Source: UBA8524 sp964215915
GTDB lineage: Bacteria > Bacteroidota > Bacteroidia > UBA8524
Direction of reading: 5' to 3'
NCBI GenBank assembly: GCA_964215915.1
Contig: CAXPEB010000047.1
Location: 62,001-126,000 of the forward strand
Length of the DNA: 64,000 nt
Under the pieces are notes generated by a model. The model was not told where the DNA came from. It ran no database searches and worked only from the letters and a program-made list of their open reading frames with translations. Shown one piece after another: positions 38,197 to 46,954 of this stretch (within the stretch, counting starts at the first letter, position 1; each line of letters begins with the position of its first letter). The translations under genes and the position numbers were made by a program.

Positions 38197-38640
38197 ATGA
38201 ACCATTATTACAACAAAAGGCTTAGGAATAATGCACGAGAAAACCGAAAGAACATGACTTTGGGAGAGATCATTGTCTGGGACAAAATCCTGAAAAGGTC
38301 CGGGCTTGGTGTTAAGTTCAAACGTCAGCGACCTATGGGTCCCTATATTCTTGATTTTTACTCCGCCGAACTCAATGTAGCGCTGGAAATAGACGGCTAT
38401 ACCCATCGATTTGATGAGACCAGAGCAAATGATAAAAGGAAGTCCGAGTGGCTTCTCCGGCACGGGATTATCCTTATCCGAATACCGGATGAACAGGTGT
38501 TTCATGATTTGAGTAATCTGAAAATTAGGCTGTTTGAAGTGATTCGGGAGTTAAAGGGACAAAGGGCAAATCCTCCCCCCGCCCCCTCCAAAGGGGGAGG
38601 CATAATATCCTTCCAAGGGGAAGGCGTAATCCATCTCTAA
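38197..38640 (+). CDS. DUF559 domain protein (Vsr/PD-(D/E)XK nuclease-like)
   Basis: The 147-residue protein matches DUF559: NKRLRNNARENRKNMTLGE, VWDKILKRSGLGVKFKRQRP, YILDFYSAELNVALEIDG and ILIRIPDEQV. Asp53, Glu64 and Asp66 are candidates for the PD-(D/E)XK metal site of Vsr-like endonucleases. Residues 125-134 (PPPAPSKGGG) and the tail to 147 are encoded by a repeat copy at 38571-38600. The gene is bracketed by the same palindromic repeat in opposite orientations, described separately. Substrate and role are unknown; DUF559 is often linked to repair or mobile DNA. Confidence 0.85.
   Translation: MNHYYNKRLRNNARENRKNMTLGEIIVWDKILKRSGLGVKFKRQRPMGPYILDFYSAELNVALEIDGYTHRFDETRANDKRKSEWLLRHGIILIRIPDEQVFHDLSNLKIRLFEVIRELKGQRANPPPAPSKGGGIISFQGEGVIHL
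38571..38600 (-). repeat. G/C-rich palindromic repeat, opposite orientation, inside the DUF559 gene end
   Basis: Bases tcctcccccc, gccccctcca and aagggggagg are nearly the exact reverse complement of the units at 37894-38083. It encodes the last part of the DUF559 protein. A similar unit occurs at 51481, 51691 and 52024. Confidence 0.9.
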
Positions 38641-38744
38641 TCTCAGACTTCCCCCGCTTCGCTTTTTTCAGAATACGGGAAGCCCATACACAAATAGATA
38701 TGAACCAGTAAGTTAAAGAAACAAAAAGGCTAATCCGGCCCCTG

Positions 38745-39000
38745 CCTTTGAAGGAGTCGCGCCTCGACGGAGCTCGGCGTGACAGGACGAGAGACGGACA
38801 AGGAGAGAAAGGCAAGAGGCAAAAAGCGAACAGCAAACTGCCAAAACCCAATACCAAAAACCGTGTACCTCAAAAGTCCTCCCCCCGCCCCGGCCTTTTA
38901 AGGAGTCGCGCCTCGACGGAGCTCGGCGTGACAGGACGAGAGACGGACAAAGAGGGAAAGGCAAACTGCCAAAACCCAATACCAAAAACCGAGAACCTCA
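38745..39000. repeat. Direct repeat pair with CCAAAACCCAATACC box
   Basis: The segment aaggagtcgcgcctcgacgg with a following cggcgtgacaggacgagaga occurs at 38751 and again at 38900. Each is followed by gcaaactgccaaaacccaat at 38841 and 38969. The two boxes are 128 bp apart. The 375-bp region 38641-39016 holds no gene; the repeats fill most of it. Confidence 0.9.
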
Positions 39001-39016
39001 AAAGCCCGTTACCGAA

Positions 39017-40993
39017 TTAAAACCGAAGCAACTCTTCCAGGCTGATTTCAAACTGCTTAACCGGGAGGAAAGCTTGTTCCAGCGGGATAGCAAAAGGAAC
39101 CGGAGTATCCAGGCTCCCTACCCGTTTTACGGGAGCGTCCAGCAGCTGGAAGCAATGCTCGGAAATCCAGGCGGCAATCTCGGCACCGATCCCTCCGGTG
39201 AGGGTATCTTCATGCAACACCAGCGCCCTTCCTGTTTTTGCAACCGTAGCCTTTACGGCTTCCTTATCCCAGGGAAGAAGACTGCGCAGATCGATAATGT
39301 CCGCATCAATCCCCTTTTTCTCACACAGGCTCAGGGCCCAGTGTACTCCCATCCCATAGGTGATGATACTCACCTCCTCCCCTTCGCGGGCAGTACGGGC
39401 CTTTCCTATAGGCAGGGTATAATAACTATCCGGAACCGACCCTTCCAACGACCGGTATAAGGCTTTGTGTTCAAAGAACAGCACCGGGTTCGGGTCGGCA
39501 AAAGCCGCACAAAGCAAGCCCTTTGCATCCTCCGGGGTCGCGGGATACAGAATCTTCAGTCCCGGCACATGGAAGAACCAGGCCTCATTGCTCTGGCTAT
39601 GAAACGGACCGGCTCCCACCCCGGCTCCCGTGGGCATCCGGATAACCACATCGGCATGCTGACCCCAGCGGTAATGCGATTTGGCCAGATTGTTTACGAT
39701 CTGGTTAAAGCCACAGCTCACGAAGTCGGCAAACTGCATCTCCACCATGGCCTTATGCCCTTTGATGGACAAGCCATAGGCTGCGCCGATAATCGCCGAC
39801 TCACACAGCGGGGTATTCCGCACCCGGTCATGGCCGAAAGCCTCGGTAAATCCCTGGGTGATCTTAAACACACCGCCGTAATCACCGATATCCTGGCCCA
39901 TAAGGACCAACTCCGGGAAACGTTCCATACTCTGACGAAGGCCGTCGCTGATTGCATCCACCAGGCGTTTTTCAGTCCTGGCATCGGAAGGTTCAATCGG
40001 TTCCTGTTCATACGCTTCATACACATCTCCCAACTCCTCTTCCAAATCCGGAACCACCTCGGCTTCCGCAAAAACCTGCTCCAGCCCTTCTTCTATCTCT
40101 TTTTTGATCGCCGAACGGATTTCTGCCTCCTTCTCTTCGGGCAGCACGCCTTCCGCTTTCAGCCATCGTGTATAGTTTTCGACAGGGTCTTTTTTACCCC
40201 ATTCTTCGATCAATTCCTGCGGCACATACTTGGTGCCGGAAGCTTCTTCATGCCCACGCATCCGGAAGGTCATACATTCCAGGATCACCGGCCGGGGGTT
40301 TTCTCTTATGGATGAGGCCAGCTCTTCCAACAGGTGTACCACTTCCAGGATATTGTTCCCGTCAACCTGAAAGGCTTCCATGCCATACCCTACTCCCTTG
40401 TCAATAAACTGCTTACAACGGAACTGTTGGTCGGAAGGGGTACTCAATCCATAGCCATTATTCTCAATGAGAAAGATTACCGGCAAATCCCAAACAGCAG
40501 CCGTGTTGAGGGCCTCGTGAAAATCTCCTTCGCTGGCTCCACCGTCGCCACTGAATGCCAAGGCCAGCTTTTTTTCTCCTTTCAGCTTGTGTGCCAGCGC
40601 AATTCCGTCTGCCACCCCAAGCATTGCACCCAGGTGGGAGATCATACCGACAATACGGTATTCATTGGTGCCGAAATGGAATGAGCGCTCCCGTCCCTTG
40701 CTGAAACCCGATTTTTTCCCCTGCCATTGGGCAAAGAGTTTGGCAAACGGGATGTTCCTGCCGGTAAATACGCCCAGGTTCCGGTGCAGAGGCATGATGT
40801 ACTCGTCTTCCTCCAGTACAGCCGCAACCCCGCTGGCTATGGCTTCCTGCCCGATCCCCGAAAACCACTTGGAAATTTTACCCTGACGCAAGAGTATGAG
40901 CATGCGCTCTTCTATCATGCGGGGCTTAAGAATTCGGACATAGAGATCAAGCAGCTCTTCGTCGCTCAGGTTCCGGCGATTGAATTCCATCAT
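39017..40993 (-). CDS. Fused alpha/beta E1 component of a 2-oxoacid dehydrogenase (likely branched-chain)
   Basis: The 658-residue protein joins the E1 alpha (~1-330) and E1 beta (~340-658) subunits. The thiamine diphosphate motif GDGGASEGDFHEALN starts at Gly149 and ends with IENNG (~177-180). The beta half has LMGQDIGDYGGVFKITQGF, TPLCESAIIGAAYGLSIKG and EISIITYGMGVHWAL-type strands. It decarboxylates a 2-oxoacid and passes the acyl group to a lipoyl E2. E2/E3 are not in the window. Bacteroidota often encode this fused E1 (annotated BCKDH or pyruvate dehydrogenase-like). Two ATGs (40993, 40990) are possible; the first is 10 nt after a TAAATTTG element. Confidence 0.93.
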   Translation of the reverse strand: MMEFNRRNLSDEELLDLYVRILKPRMIEERMLILLRQGKISKWFSGIGQEAIASGVAAVLEEDEYIMPLHRNLGVFTGRNIPFAKLFAQWQGKKSGFSKGRERSFHFGTNEYRIVGMISHLGAMLGVADGIALAHKLKGEKKLALAFSGDGGASEGDFHEALNTAAVWDLPVIFLIENNGYGLSTPSDQQFRCKQFIDKGVGYGMEAFQVDGNNILEVVHLLEELASSIRENPRPVILECMTFRMRGHEEASGTKYVPQELIEEWGKKDPVENYTRWLKAEGVLPEEKEAEIRSAIKKEIEEGLEQVFAEAEVVPDLEEELGDVYEAYEQEPIEPSDARTEKRLVDAISDGLRQSMERFPELVLMGQDIGDYGGVFKITQGFTEAFGHDRVRNTPLCESAIIGAAYGLSIKGHKAMVEMQFADFVSCGFNQIVNNLAKSHYRWGQHADVVIRMPTGAGVGAGPFHSQSNEAWFFHVPGLKILYPATPEDAKGLLCAAFADPNPVLFFEHKALYRSLEGSVPDSYYTLPIGKARTAREGEEVSIITYGMGVHWALSLCEKKGIDADIIDLRSLLPWDKEAVKATVAKTGRALVLHEDTLTGGIGAEIAAWISEHCFQLLDAPVKRVGSLDTPVPFAIPLEQAFLPVKQFEISLEELLRF

Positions 40994-41003
40994 AAGATGG
41001 CGC

Positions 41004-41011
41004 CAAATTTA
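41004..41011 (-). promoter_or_regulatory. Bacteroidota -7 element (TAAATTTG)
   Basis: TAAATTTG on the minus strand ends 10 nt before ATG 40993 and matches TAnnTTTG. The expected start of transcription falls only a few bases before the codon. Confidence 0.5.
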
Positions 41012-41045
41012 GGGGAATTCCACATTGGAAAAGAGGGTCGCTTCA

Positions 41046-41678
41046 CTAAAAATTAATACCAAGACCGAGTCGAGTTTCTGTCTGAAAGAATGGGGTTCGG
41101 TAATACTTGGGAATTCCCGATAAATATTGCCCTCCCTCAAAATCATTGTATACACTCTGTACGGCAGAAAAGGCCTGTGAGGCCTGCAGTGACCAGTGAC
41201 GGGACAGCCTTACTCTAAAATTAACAGCCAGACGGGCTCCTATCGAGACATCTCTTACGGTATACGCAATGCAGGAACCACGGACAAATCCTCCATTGGC
41301 AAATCGGGTATACCCATTTCTGAGTACCAACCCGTAAGCCAATCTCAGACTCATTCCTCTATACTGACTGAGCCTGGTCAGACGGTTGAACTCGCCCTGA
41401 TACCAATGAACAAAATGGGGTTTGTAGTATCCGGTATACGCTCCATCAAACGAGGAAAACCCTGTATTCAACGCTATTTGCCAGGCAGTCTTTTCCCGGT
41501 AACGGGTATAGCTTAACCCGGTAGGGAATACGGAACTCAGATCCGGATTCTCTATAGTCCCTCCAAAAGCATATACGTAGGACCAATGCAGGTTAAGCTC
41601 ATTTCTTATCTCTTGCTTATCCTGAGCGTAAGCAGTCAGCCCAACACCCCAAAAGACGAGTAAGAGCCAGGGTTTCAT
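41046..41678 (-). CDS. Secreted protein, possibly outer membrane beta-barrel
   Basis: From ATG 41678 the product is 210 residues with signal peptide MKPWLLLVFWGVGLTAYAQ. The upstream in-frame extension to 41858 overlaps the protease gene and is rejected. The body is strand-rich (NELNLHWSYVYAFGG, SLRLAYGLVLRNGYTRF, IGARLAVNFRVRLSRHWSLQ) and ends in an aromatic-rich terminal strand (RLGLGINF), as in barrels. It starts 49 bp after the end of the subtilase gene, in the same direction. The function is unknown. Confidence 0.65.
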   Translation of the reverse strand: MKPWLLLVFWGVGLTAYAQDKQEIRNELNLHWSYVYAFGGTIENPDLSSVFPTGLSYTRYREKTAWQIALNTGFSSFDGAYTGYYKPHFVHWYQGEFNRLTRLSQYRGMSLRLAYGLVLRNGYTRFANGGFVRGSCIAYTVRDVSIGARLAVNFRVRLSRHWSLQASQAFSAVQSVYNDFEGGQYLSGIPKYYRTPFFQTETRLGLGINF

Positions 41679-41727
41679 ACTGAAAAGATACAGAAACCGA
41701 TAGAAACGGAAACAAGTCCGGATAGGT

Positions 41728-43914
41728 TTAGGGCATGATCTGTACTCTGACGGTGCGGCTAACCCCATTCTCACGAACCAGCAGGAGGTAAGTCCCCGGA
41801 CTAAGCATACAGCGCAGTACACCCTGCTCCAGCTGCCCTTCTTGCATCTTTTTGCCACTCAGATCGAACAGCACATAATTGGCATCCGCGTGTGTTCCCC
41901 AGACGGTAAACACTCCTCCGGAAGGGTTGGGGTATACCCGAAGTTCCGGGAGTTGATCCGGTTTCCGGCTGCTTAGCGCCTCCTGGGTATGGAATACTGC
42001 TGCGTAGGCATTGATCTTTCCATATCCCCATTCGTTGTTGGGGACTTCGCCTGTCTCTTCATCCGTGATGGCTGTCTGTTGCAGAATGCTACGCACCTGC
42101 ACTACATCCAGGGTAGGGTCAGCTTGTAACATCAGAGCCACTACACCCGTGGTGTTCGGGGCGGCCATGGAAGTGCCGGAAGCTTCTCCCCAGTATTCGG
42201 TGCGGTTATTCCAGCGGAAGGTATCGATGATTTCATCCATCAGGCCCGGGTTCCAGGCATGGCGGTTATAGGCAGAGATCACATTCTCCCCGGGGGCGGA
42301 GATATCCGGTTTGGTGCGCCCATCGACGGTAGGTCCGCGGGAACTGAACTGCGAGCGGTTGCCCCATCCTCCGTAAAAGGTTATCCCTCCCAGGCTTTCC
42401 CGGGTTTCGCTGGCATTGTACGCCCCTGCGGTGAGCGTGGCCTTTCCCGTACCTCCGTTCTCTCCTACCACAAACAAAGGATCTCCGGAAGTATACCCCG
42501 GCAAACCGCTATGTCCCCAAAATGCTGCAGAGAAGCCACCGTCGCCCCAGGTATTGATTTGTCCGGAGTTCCAGGCATGTATGGAACCGGAAGCGCTGGT
42601 CACTTCCAGGGTTACCCTGCGGGTCTGGGGATGCAGGTTGTACAACTCCATGATCACATAGGGTTTGTTGTTCCCGGCATAGCGGTGGATCATACTGAGA
42701 TGGAAGGCCAATGTATCCATCCCTCCTCCATCTGCAGGAACAAAAAGACTGTCGGCATATACTGCGTCATTGTCACTGTCATACCAGGACGTATAACCCA
42801 TAACCTGCCCGTTGGTATCAGCCAACCCGAATCGTAAACTGAAGTCGGTTGCGGCGGCTCCCCACAAGTTGATGAACATGTCTTCCACTTCACCACGCAC
42901 GTTTTCATTGTTGTAGGGCATTGTTTTCAGGGTATCGCCACCGGTGAATATTTTGGCTATATGATTCCTTCCCCATCCGTTGTTACCTCCTGCCCCAACG
43001 AATATTTTACCGTCGCCGCTGAGTTGCTCAATAACTTTGTCGAAGAGGCTGGTGCCGTCGTGGGGACCGGTTTGCATGCCCCAGCTAAGATTGACCACCG
43101 CAGGCTTACCTACCGAGTCGGCATATTGGAAGATATACTTCACCCCGTCGAGTATGGAGGGGTTGGCCACCACCAGGTCTCCTTTGGCGCTGGGTGCCAG
43201 GCTATCGTTGTAATAGCGTATGTTCACGAATACCAATTCTGCCTCATAAGCCACTCCGGCAAACTCCCGGTTTTTACTACCGAAGCCCGATCCACCGGCA
43301 ATACCGGCCACATGGGTACCATGCAGTTCATCGGTGTATACGGTCTGCACCATGTCGTTAGGTGTGCTGTGAAGACTGCCATAGGTATAACCGGAAGGAG
43401 GATTCCCGGTCTCATCCAACTGATCCCAGTACCGTACTACACGATGCTGGTTGCCGAGGGTATCGAAAAATGTGGGGTGGTCGGGCTGAAACCCGATATC
43501 GATGATCCCGATGACCACATCTTTACCTGTGTAAGGCATTGTGATCCCGTTTCCGAAAGGGTTACGCTGCAGGGCATGAACCTGGCTTGCTGTATTAGAA
43601 GCTTCGTCAAGGACAGATGAAGGTTTCACGGAAACCCCGCCTTCCATACGCAGGATACACGCATTGTCCTTCAACCACAGCATTTGTTCGCGGGTGGCTT
43701 TCAGGCTGATGATGTTTCCGCTAAGGGAAGTGCATCGGATTCCACGGCTCAGGAAACTTTCCATACAAGCCGCATCCTTTAACTCGGCAAGGGCTTCAAA
43801 AGAAGTGGCTCCGGAAGCCAGACCGGATTGCAGCCCTGCGTCCAGCTTGGACTGGCCGTGTGCAGCAACGAAGAATAACAGGGCCAGTATGCCCGCCGGA
43901 ATTCGTCTATCCAT
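41728..43914 (-). CDS. S8 (subtilisin-like) serine protease with T9SS type A sorting domain
   Basis: The 728-residue secreted protease has a signal peptide (ILALLFFVAAHGQ), a propeptide region, and the S8 triad: Asp139 (GIIDIGFQPDHP), His198 (DELHGTHVAGIAG) and Ser582 (GTSMAAPNTTG). A large insert between His and Ser (~330-460) carries an Ig-like domain. The C-terminal ~70 residues are a type A sorting domain (VYPNPSGGVFTVWG, LSPGTYLLLVREN). It should be exported by the T9SS and act in extracellular protein breakdown. No cognate inhibitor gene is visible. Confidence 0.93.
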   Translation of the reverse strand: MDRRIPAGILALLFFVAAHGQSKLDAGLQSGLASGATSFEALAELKDAACMESFLSRGIRCTSLSGNIISLKATREQMLWLKDNACILRMEGGVSVKPSSVLDEASNTASQVHALQRNPFGNGITMPYTGKDVVIGIIDIGFQPDHPTFFDTLGNQHRVVRYWDQLDETGNPPSGYTYGSLHSTPNDMVQTVYTDELHGTHVAGIAGGSGFGSKNREFAGVAYEAELVFVNIRYYNDSLAPSAKGDLVVANPSILDGVKYIFQYADSVGKPAVVNLSWGMQTGPHDGTSLFDKVIEQLSGDGKIFVGAGGNNGWGRNHIAKIFTGGDTLKTMPYNNENVRGEVEDMFINLWGAAATDFSLRFGLADTNGQVMGYTSWYDSDNDAVYADSLFVPADGGGMDTLAFHLSMIHRYAGNNKPYVIMELYNLHPQTRRVTLEVTSASGSIHAWNSGQINTWGDGGFSAAFWGHSGLPGYTSGDPLFVVGENGGTGKATLTAGAYNASETRESLGGITFYGGWGNRSQFSSRGPTVDGRTKPDISAPGENVISAYNRHAWNPGLMDEIIDTFRWNNRTEYWGEASGTSMAAPNTTGVVALMLQADPTLDVVQVRSILQQTAITDEETGEVPNNEWGYGKINAYAAVFHTQEALSSRKPDQLPELRVYPNPSGGVFTVWGTHADANYVLFDLSGKKMQEGQLEQGVLRCMLSPGTYLLLVRENGVSRTVRVQIMP

Positions 43915-43936
43915 ATACTATACAGACAGCAGGAAC

Positions 43937-44710
43937 TCAGTGTTCCGCTGTTTTACTCTTGGTGAATTTGCTTTTTAAACGCACCATAGGCACCCAGAGT
44001 TTGGATACGAAGAATTTCATGGGCGATTTTTTTGCCTCTATCTTCCATTCGGTAGTACGGGCTGCTTCCATGGGTTTTTCATGGAGAGTATACGCGTAAG
44101 CAGCTATGGAAGTACGGTGAGTGCCTTCCGGAAAATTGATGGGATCATACCCGTGCAGGGTATACCCGCGGCAAAGCATGATGGCCAGACGGTTAAAGGG
44201 TACCTCCACTTCCGTGGCCTCCCCGGTGTCTTTATGTTCCAGCCGCAGGTGGCCTTTGTATTCCGGCTTCCAGTCTTTGTTGAGGTAAAGCAGCAGGTTG
44301 AGGTTACGGAACCAGGTTTCATTCAACGGATGGTAATTGAAATCGGCATGCATGTCGAGGAAGCTGCCTTTTTTACCCTGATGGATGCCGCCCCCGTAAA
44401 ATTTGGGGTCGACAAACACATCCTGATCGGTTACGTAGCAAAGCCAGTTCCGGAAGCGCTCGGAGGTAAAATCATCGTACAACTCCTGGAACTCTTCTCC
44501 CAACTCCGTGAAACGGGATTTTTCGAACTTGTTCTTGGCAAAGATGTAATCGGCACTCTCGGTCTGAATGTCCGGTATTTTAGCATACAGCGCTTCGATC
44601 TTATCCTTCTCGCAGAACTCATCGACGCCGATATAGGGAAATGGTTTTTTATTCAGAAACTCGTCGCGGAAGCGGTCTTTGTTGGCTTCCAGATAATCAA
44701 AACGGATCAT
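43937..44710 (-). CDS. 2-oxoglutarate/Fe(II)-dependent oxygenase (prolyl-hydroxylase-like)
   Basis: The 257-residue soluble protein has the facial triad His121-x-Asp123 (LDMHADFNYHP) and distal His186 (GYTLHGYDP), with Arg199 (GTHRTSIAAY) to bind 2-oxoglutarate. The sequence pattern matches the PKHD/2OG-FeII_Oxy family that includes prolyl hydroxylases and sugar-linked oxygenases. The substrate is unknown; glycan or protein hydroxylation are both possible. It lies between the protease and beta-helix lipoprotein genes, all in the same direction, with gaps of 22 and 58 bp, so an operon is possible. Confidence 0.9.
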   Translation of the reverse strand: MIRFDYLEANKDRFRDEFLNKKPFPYIGVDEFCEKDKIEALYAKIPDIQTESADYIFAKNKFEKSRFTELGEEFQELYDDFTSERFRNWLCYVTDQDVFVDPKFYGGGIHQGKKGSFLDMHADFNYHPLNETWFRNLNLLLYLNKDWKPEYKGHLRLEHKDTGEATEVEVPFNRLAIMLCRGYTLHGYDPINFPEGTHRTSIAAYAYTLHEKPMEAARTTEWKIEAKKSPMKFFVSKLWVPMVRLKSKFTKSKTAEH

Positions 44711-44768
44711 ATTTCAGTATTAGTGAAGCGAAGTTAATACTTCGTTCAGGCATGCAAACTGATTAAGA

Positions 44769-46184
44769 TCATTCTTTTCGCTCGAATGCTCCGATATCCG
44801 GTTGTGCATCCCGCAATTCACCCAAAAGATCGATCAGCACGGGGGGATTAAGCACCGGAGCAGCATCTTTTGCCACTGATAAAGTATCGAGCTGAAAATT
44901 CAGTTCGCGGTAGTCTTTGAAGTAGGGATCTTTATTGAGAATATTATCATTGACATTGAGATCATTGACAAATTCCGTCTTCAGGATGCTGTTACGGATG
45001 GTAGTCTTTTCCAGGCTTCCTCCCCCGGTCAGGAAGAAGGTCAGTTCTTCTTTGAGAGAGCCCCAGATTATGCAGTTGGCTACATCAAAATAAAGCGGGT
45101 TTTTGGTGACTACCCCATTGGTATCGGTATAATCGGCGTTGCTCAGTCCGAATGCCGGCTTGGAGCGCAGAAAGGTGGTGTTGTAATTGGCGAAGGTACA
45201 ATGCGTGAGTTCGTAGTGTCCGCCCAATTCTCCCAGGAAAGTATACTGGCCGCAATTGGCAGAGAGTACGTTGGTGGCTTTGATCCAGGTGGTATACCCA
45301 ATCAGTCCGCCCGCACTCATGTTCAGTATCTTGGTATTCTGTATATCCAGCTTGAAGCCGCCACCGTTCTGCAGGTAATCTACCCGCACCCCGATCACTC
45401 CGTTTTTTATCTCGGCATAGCGGATGCTGTTGTCGCGACTTTCGGTAAGGAGCCAGATGCCGTACCACTGCGACGGTGTATTGCGGTAATCCTGCTCGAG
45501 CCGGGCTCCCTGCAGCACCACCGGATTATCTTTAACCCCTTCGATCCGCAAAGTTCCGTTGACGTAGAGCTTGCTATTCACCGAAGAATAAACCTTCACC
45601 CCTTCCTTGATGGTAAGGCTGGCATTTTCATCGACCAGCACCGAGTTGAAGATCACATAAGGTTTTGTCTGATCTGCCCAGGTCACATTCCCCGTTAACA
45701 CGGAATCGACGAGGTAATGGGCATCCTGTCCCCAGGCCACCAGTTTTACGTCCTGTACGTTTCCGTTGGTTTGGAAGACCACGGAATCCTGCACAATGAG
45801 TGGATTGGTCTGGTTGTTCTGATCGATACTCAGTTCTACAAAAACATAGATGCTGTCATTGGGACGGATCTCATAATCTTCGATATGAGAAACCGGCAGC
45901 CCGTCGACATTGATACGGAACGGTGAAATATTGCCCATACCCAGATGGATACTGGTTTTGATGGTCTTGGCATGCGGGTTATGTACGGTGAAACGTTTGT
46001 TGACCGAACGCGGGTTCGGTCCTCCGCCCAGCTGGGTGAACAGCGTATCGAACATCAGGGTATCCGTAGAAAAAGTAAGCCTGGAGGACGGATCGGACTC
46101 AAATTGTTCCTTCCGGCAGGAGCTGCCGTAGACCAACAGCGCCATCAGCGTAATTGAGAGTATCCAGATTCCTGTTTTCTTCAT
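44769..46184 (-). CDS. Lipoprotein with right-handed beta-helix-like repeats
   Basis: The 471-residue lipoprotein (Cys23 in YGSSC) begins with an Ig-like region (~30-150; STDTLMFDTLFTQLGGGPN). It continues with parallel beta-helix-like rungs (~170-440) such as ASLTIKEGVKVYSSVNSKLY, NGTLRIEGVKDNPVVLQGAR, TRKILNMSAGGLIGY-type turns. It ends QPDIGAFERKE, a common end of beta-helix polysaccharide-related proteins. Similar Bacteroidota proteins are annotated hypothetical. Its role in glycan or surface binding is inferred. A TACCTTTG element lies 8 nt upstream of the ATG. Confidence 0.75.
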   Translation of the reverse strand: MKKTGIWILSITLMALLVYGSSCRKEQFESDPSSRLTFSTDTLMFDTLFTQLGGGPNPRSVNKRFTVHNPHAKTIKTSIHLGMGNISPFRINVDGLPVSHIEDYEIRPNDSIYVFVELSIDQNNQTNPLIVQDSVVFQTNGNVQDVKLVAWGQDAHYLVDSVLTGNVTWADQTKPYVIFNSVLVDENASLTIKEGVKVYSSVNSKLYVNGTLRIEGVKDNPVVLQGARLEQDYRNTPSQWYGIWLLTESRDNSIRYAEIKNGVIGVRVDYLQNGGGFKLDIQNTKILNMSAGGLIGYTTWIKATNVLSANCGQYTFLGELGGHYELTHCTFANYNTTFLRSKPAFGLSNADYTDTNGVVTKNPLYFDVANCIIWGSLKEELTFFLTGGGSLEKTTIRNSILKTEFVNDLNVNDNILNKDPYFKDYRELNFQLDTLSVAKDAAPVLNPPVLIDLLGELRDAQPDIGAFERKE

Positions 46185-46192
46185 GAGCGCGA

Positions 46193-46200
46193 CAAAGGTA
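46193..46200 (-). promoter_or_regulatory. Bacteroidota -7 element (TACCTTTG)
   Basis: TACCTTTG on the minus strand lies 8 nt before ATG 46184 and fits TAnnTTTG, again very close to the start codon. Confidence 0.55.
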
Positions 46201-46234
46201 CAGCATTACAACTGAGCAGACCCTTTCCTTATTG

Positions 46235-46924
46235 TCATTGAAAGGCACAGGCTACGGTAATAATCGATACACGGCAGCCCAGCCTTTCTATCAGGACGCT
46301 TGCACAGGCCTCCAACGTTGCACCGGTGGTGATCACATCGTCTACAAGAAGAATATGCCTATTCCGATAATCCGCTCCTTCCCGCACCTCAAAAGCCTGT
46401 TTGACATTTTCCCATCGCCTGATCCTGGAGCCACCGGTTTGCGACGGACTGTAGGTGCTCCGGACCAATAACGCCTCTTCCAGAGGTATGGATGATCCGG
46501 CTGCAATGCCCCTGGCAATCATCGCTGCCTGGTTATAGCCCCGTTTTTTATGCTTTTTCGGATGAAGCGGTACCGGCACCAGCAGATCAATATCATCCAT
46601 CCAACCCGCCGCATGCAGATCGGCAAACATCCAGCGCCCCAACAAAACCCCGATATCCGGGCGATTCCGGTATTTCAATCCATGCAAAAGGTGCTGTATC
46701 CGGGCTCCCTTATTGAAAAAGTAAACGGCAGCCGCCTTTTCCAGCTGTACCCGACCCCAGAAAAGCCTGGCCACCTTGTTATCCGGGTGATTGCCATACC
46801 CTGTCACGGGTAGTTTGCCGATACAGCGCAGACATACCAGCTCTTCACCCTGATACAGCGCCGAAGAACAGGCCTCACAGAGCCGTGGAAAGAAGAGGTG
46901 AAAAAAGTCCTGGATTACTCCCAC
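46235..46924 (-). CDS. comF: ComF family phosphoribosyltransferase-like protein
   Basis: The product is 229 residues from GTG 46924; an in-frame TTG at 46972 would overlap the divergent thiL. The GTG fits the family because it places HLFFPRLCEACSS right at the N-terminus. The Cys residues in LCEACSS and LVCLRCIGK form a zinc ribbon. The phosphoribosyltransferase PRPP loop is HILLVDDVITTGATLEAC. ComF aids DNA uptake in transformable bacteria; in others its role is unclear. The upstream region is shared with thiL. Confidence 0.9.
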   Translation of the reverse strand: MGVIQDFFHLFFPRLCEACSSALYQGEELVCLRCIGKLPVTGYGNHPDNKVARLFWGRVQLEKAAAVYFFNKGARIQHLLHGLKYRNRPDIGVLLGRWMFADLHAAGWMDDIDLLVPVPLHPKKHKKRGYNQAAMIARGIAAGSSIPLEEALLVRSTYSPSQTGGSRIRRWENVKQAFEVREGADYRNRHILLVDDVITTGATLEACASVLIERLGCRVSIITVACAFQ

Positions 46925-46930
46925 AATCGA

Positions 46931-46938
46931 TACCTTTG
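46931..46938 (+). promoter_or_regulatory. Bacteroidota -7 element (TACCTTTG) of thiL
   Basis: TACCTTTG matches the consensus and lies 16 nt before the chosen thiL ATG (46955). An earlier in-frame start at 46898 would place the element inside the gene. Confidence 0.55.
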
Positions 46939-46954
46939 CTGTTCTGTTACAAAG

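Noticed and set aside
37760..39016. Insertion sequence or transposon around the DUF559 gene
   Set aside because: No transposase and no clear target-site duplication were seen, though the repeat-bracketed layout keeps an unusual mobile element possible.
39467..40315. 282-residue open frame on the plus strand
   Set aside because: It lies wholly antisense to the E1 gene, whose catalytic motifs are intact.
46800..46954. TPP riboswitch upstream of thiL
   Set aside because: The region is coding for comF up to 46924 and no THI-box-like motif was seen.
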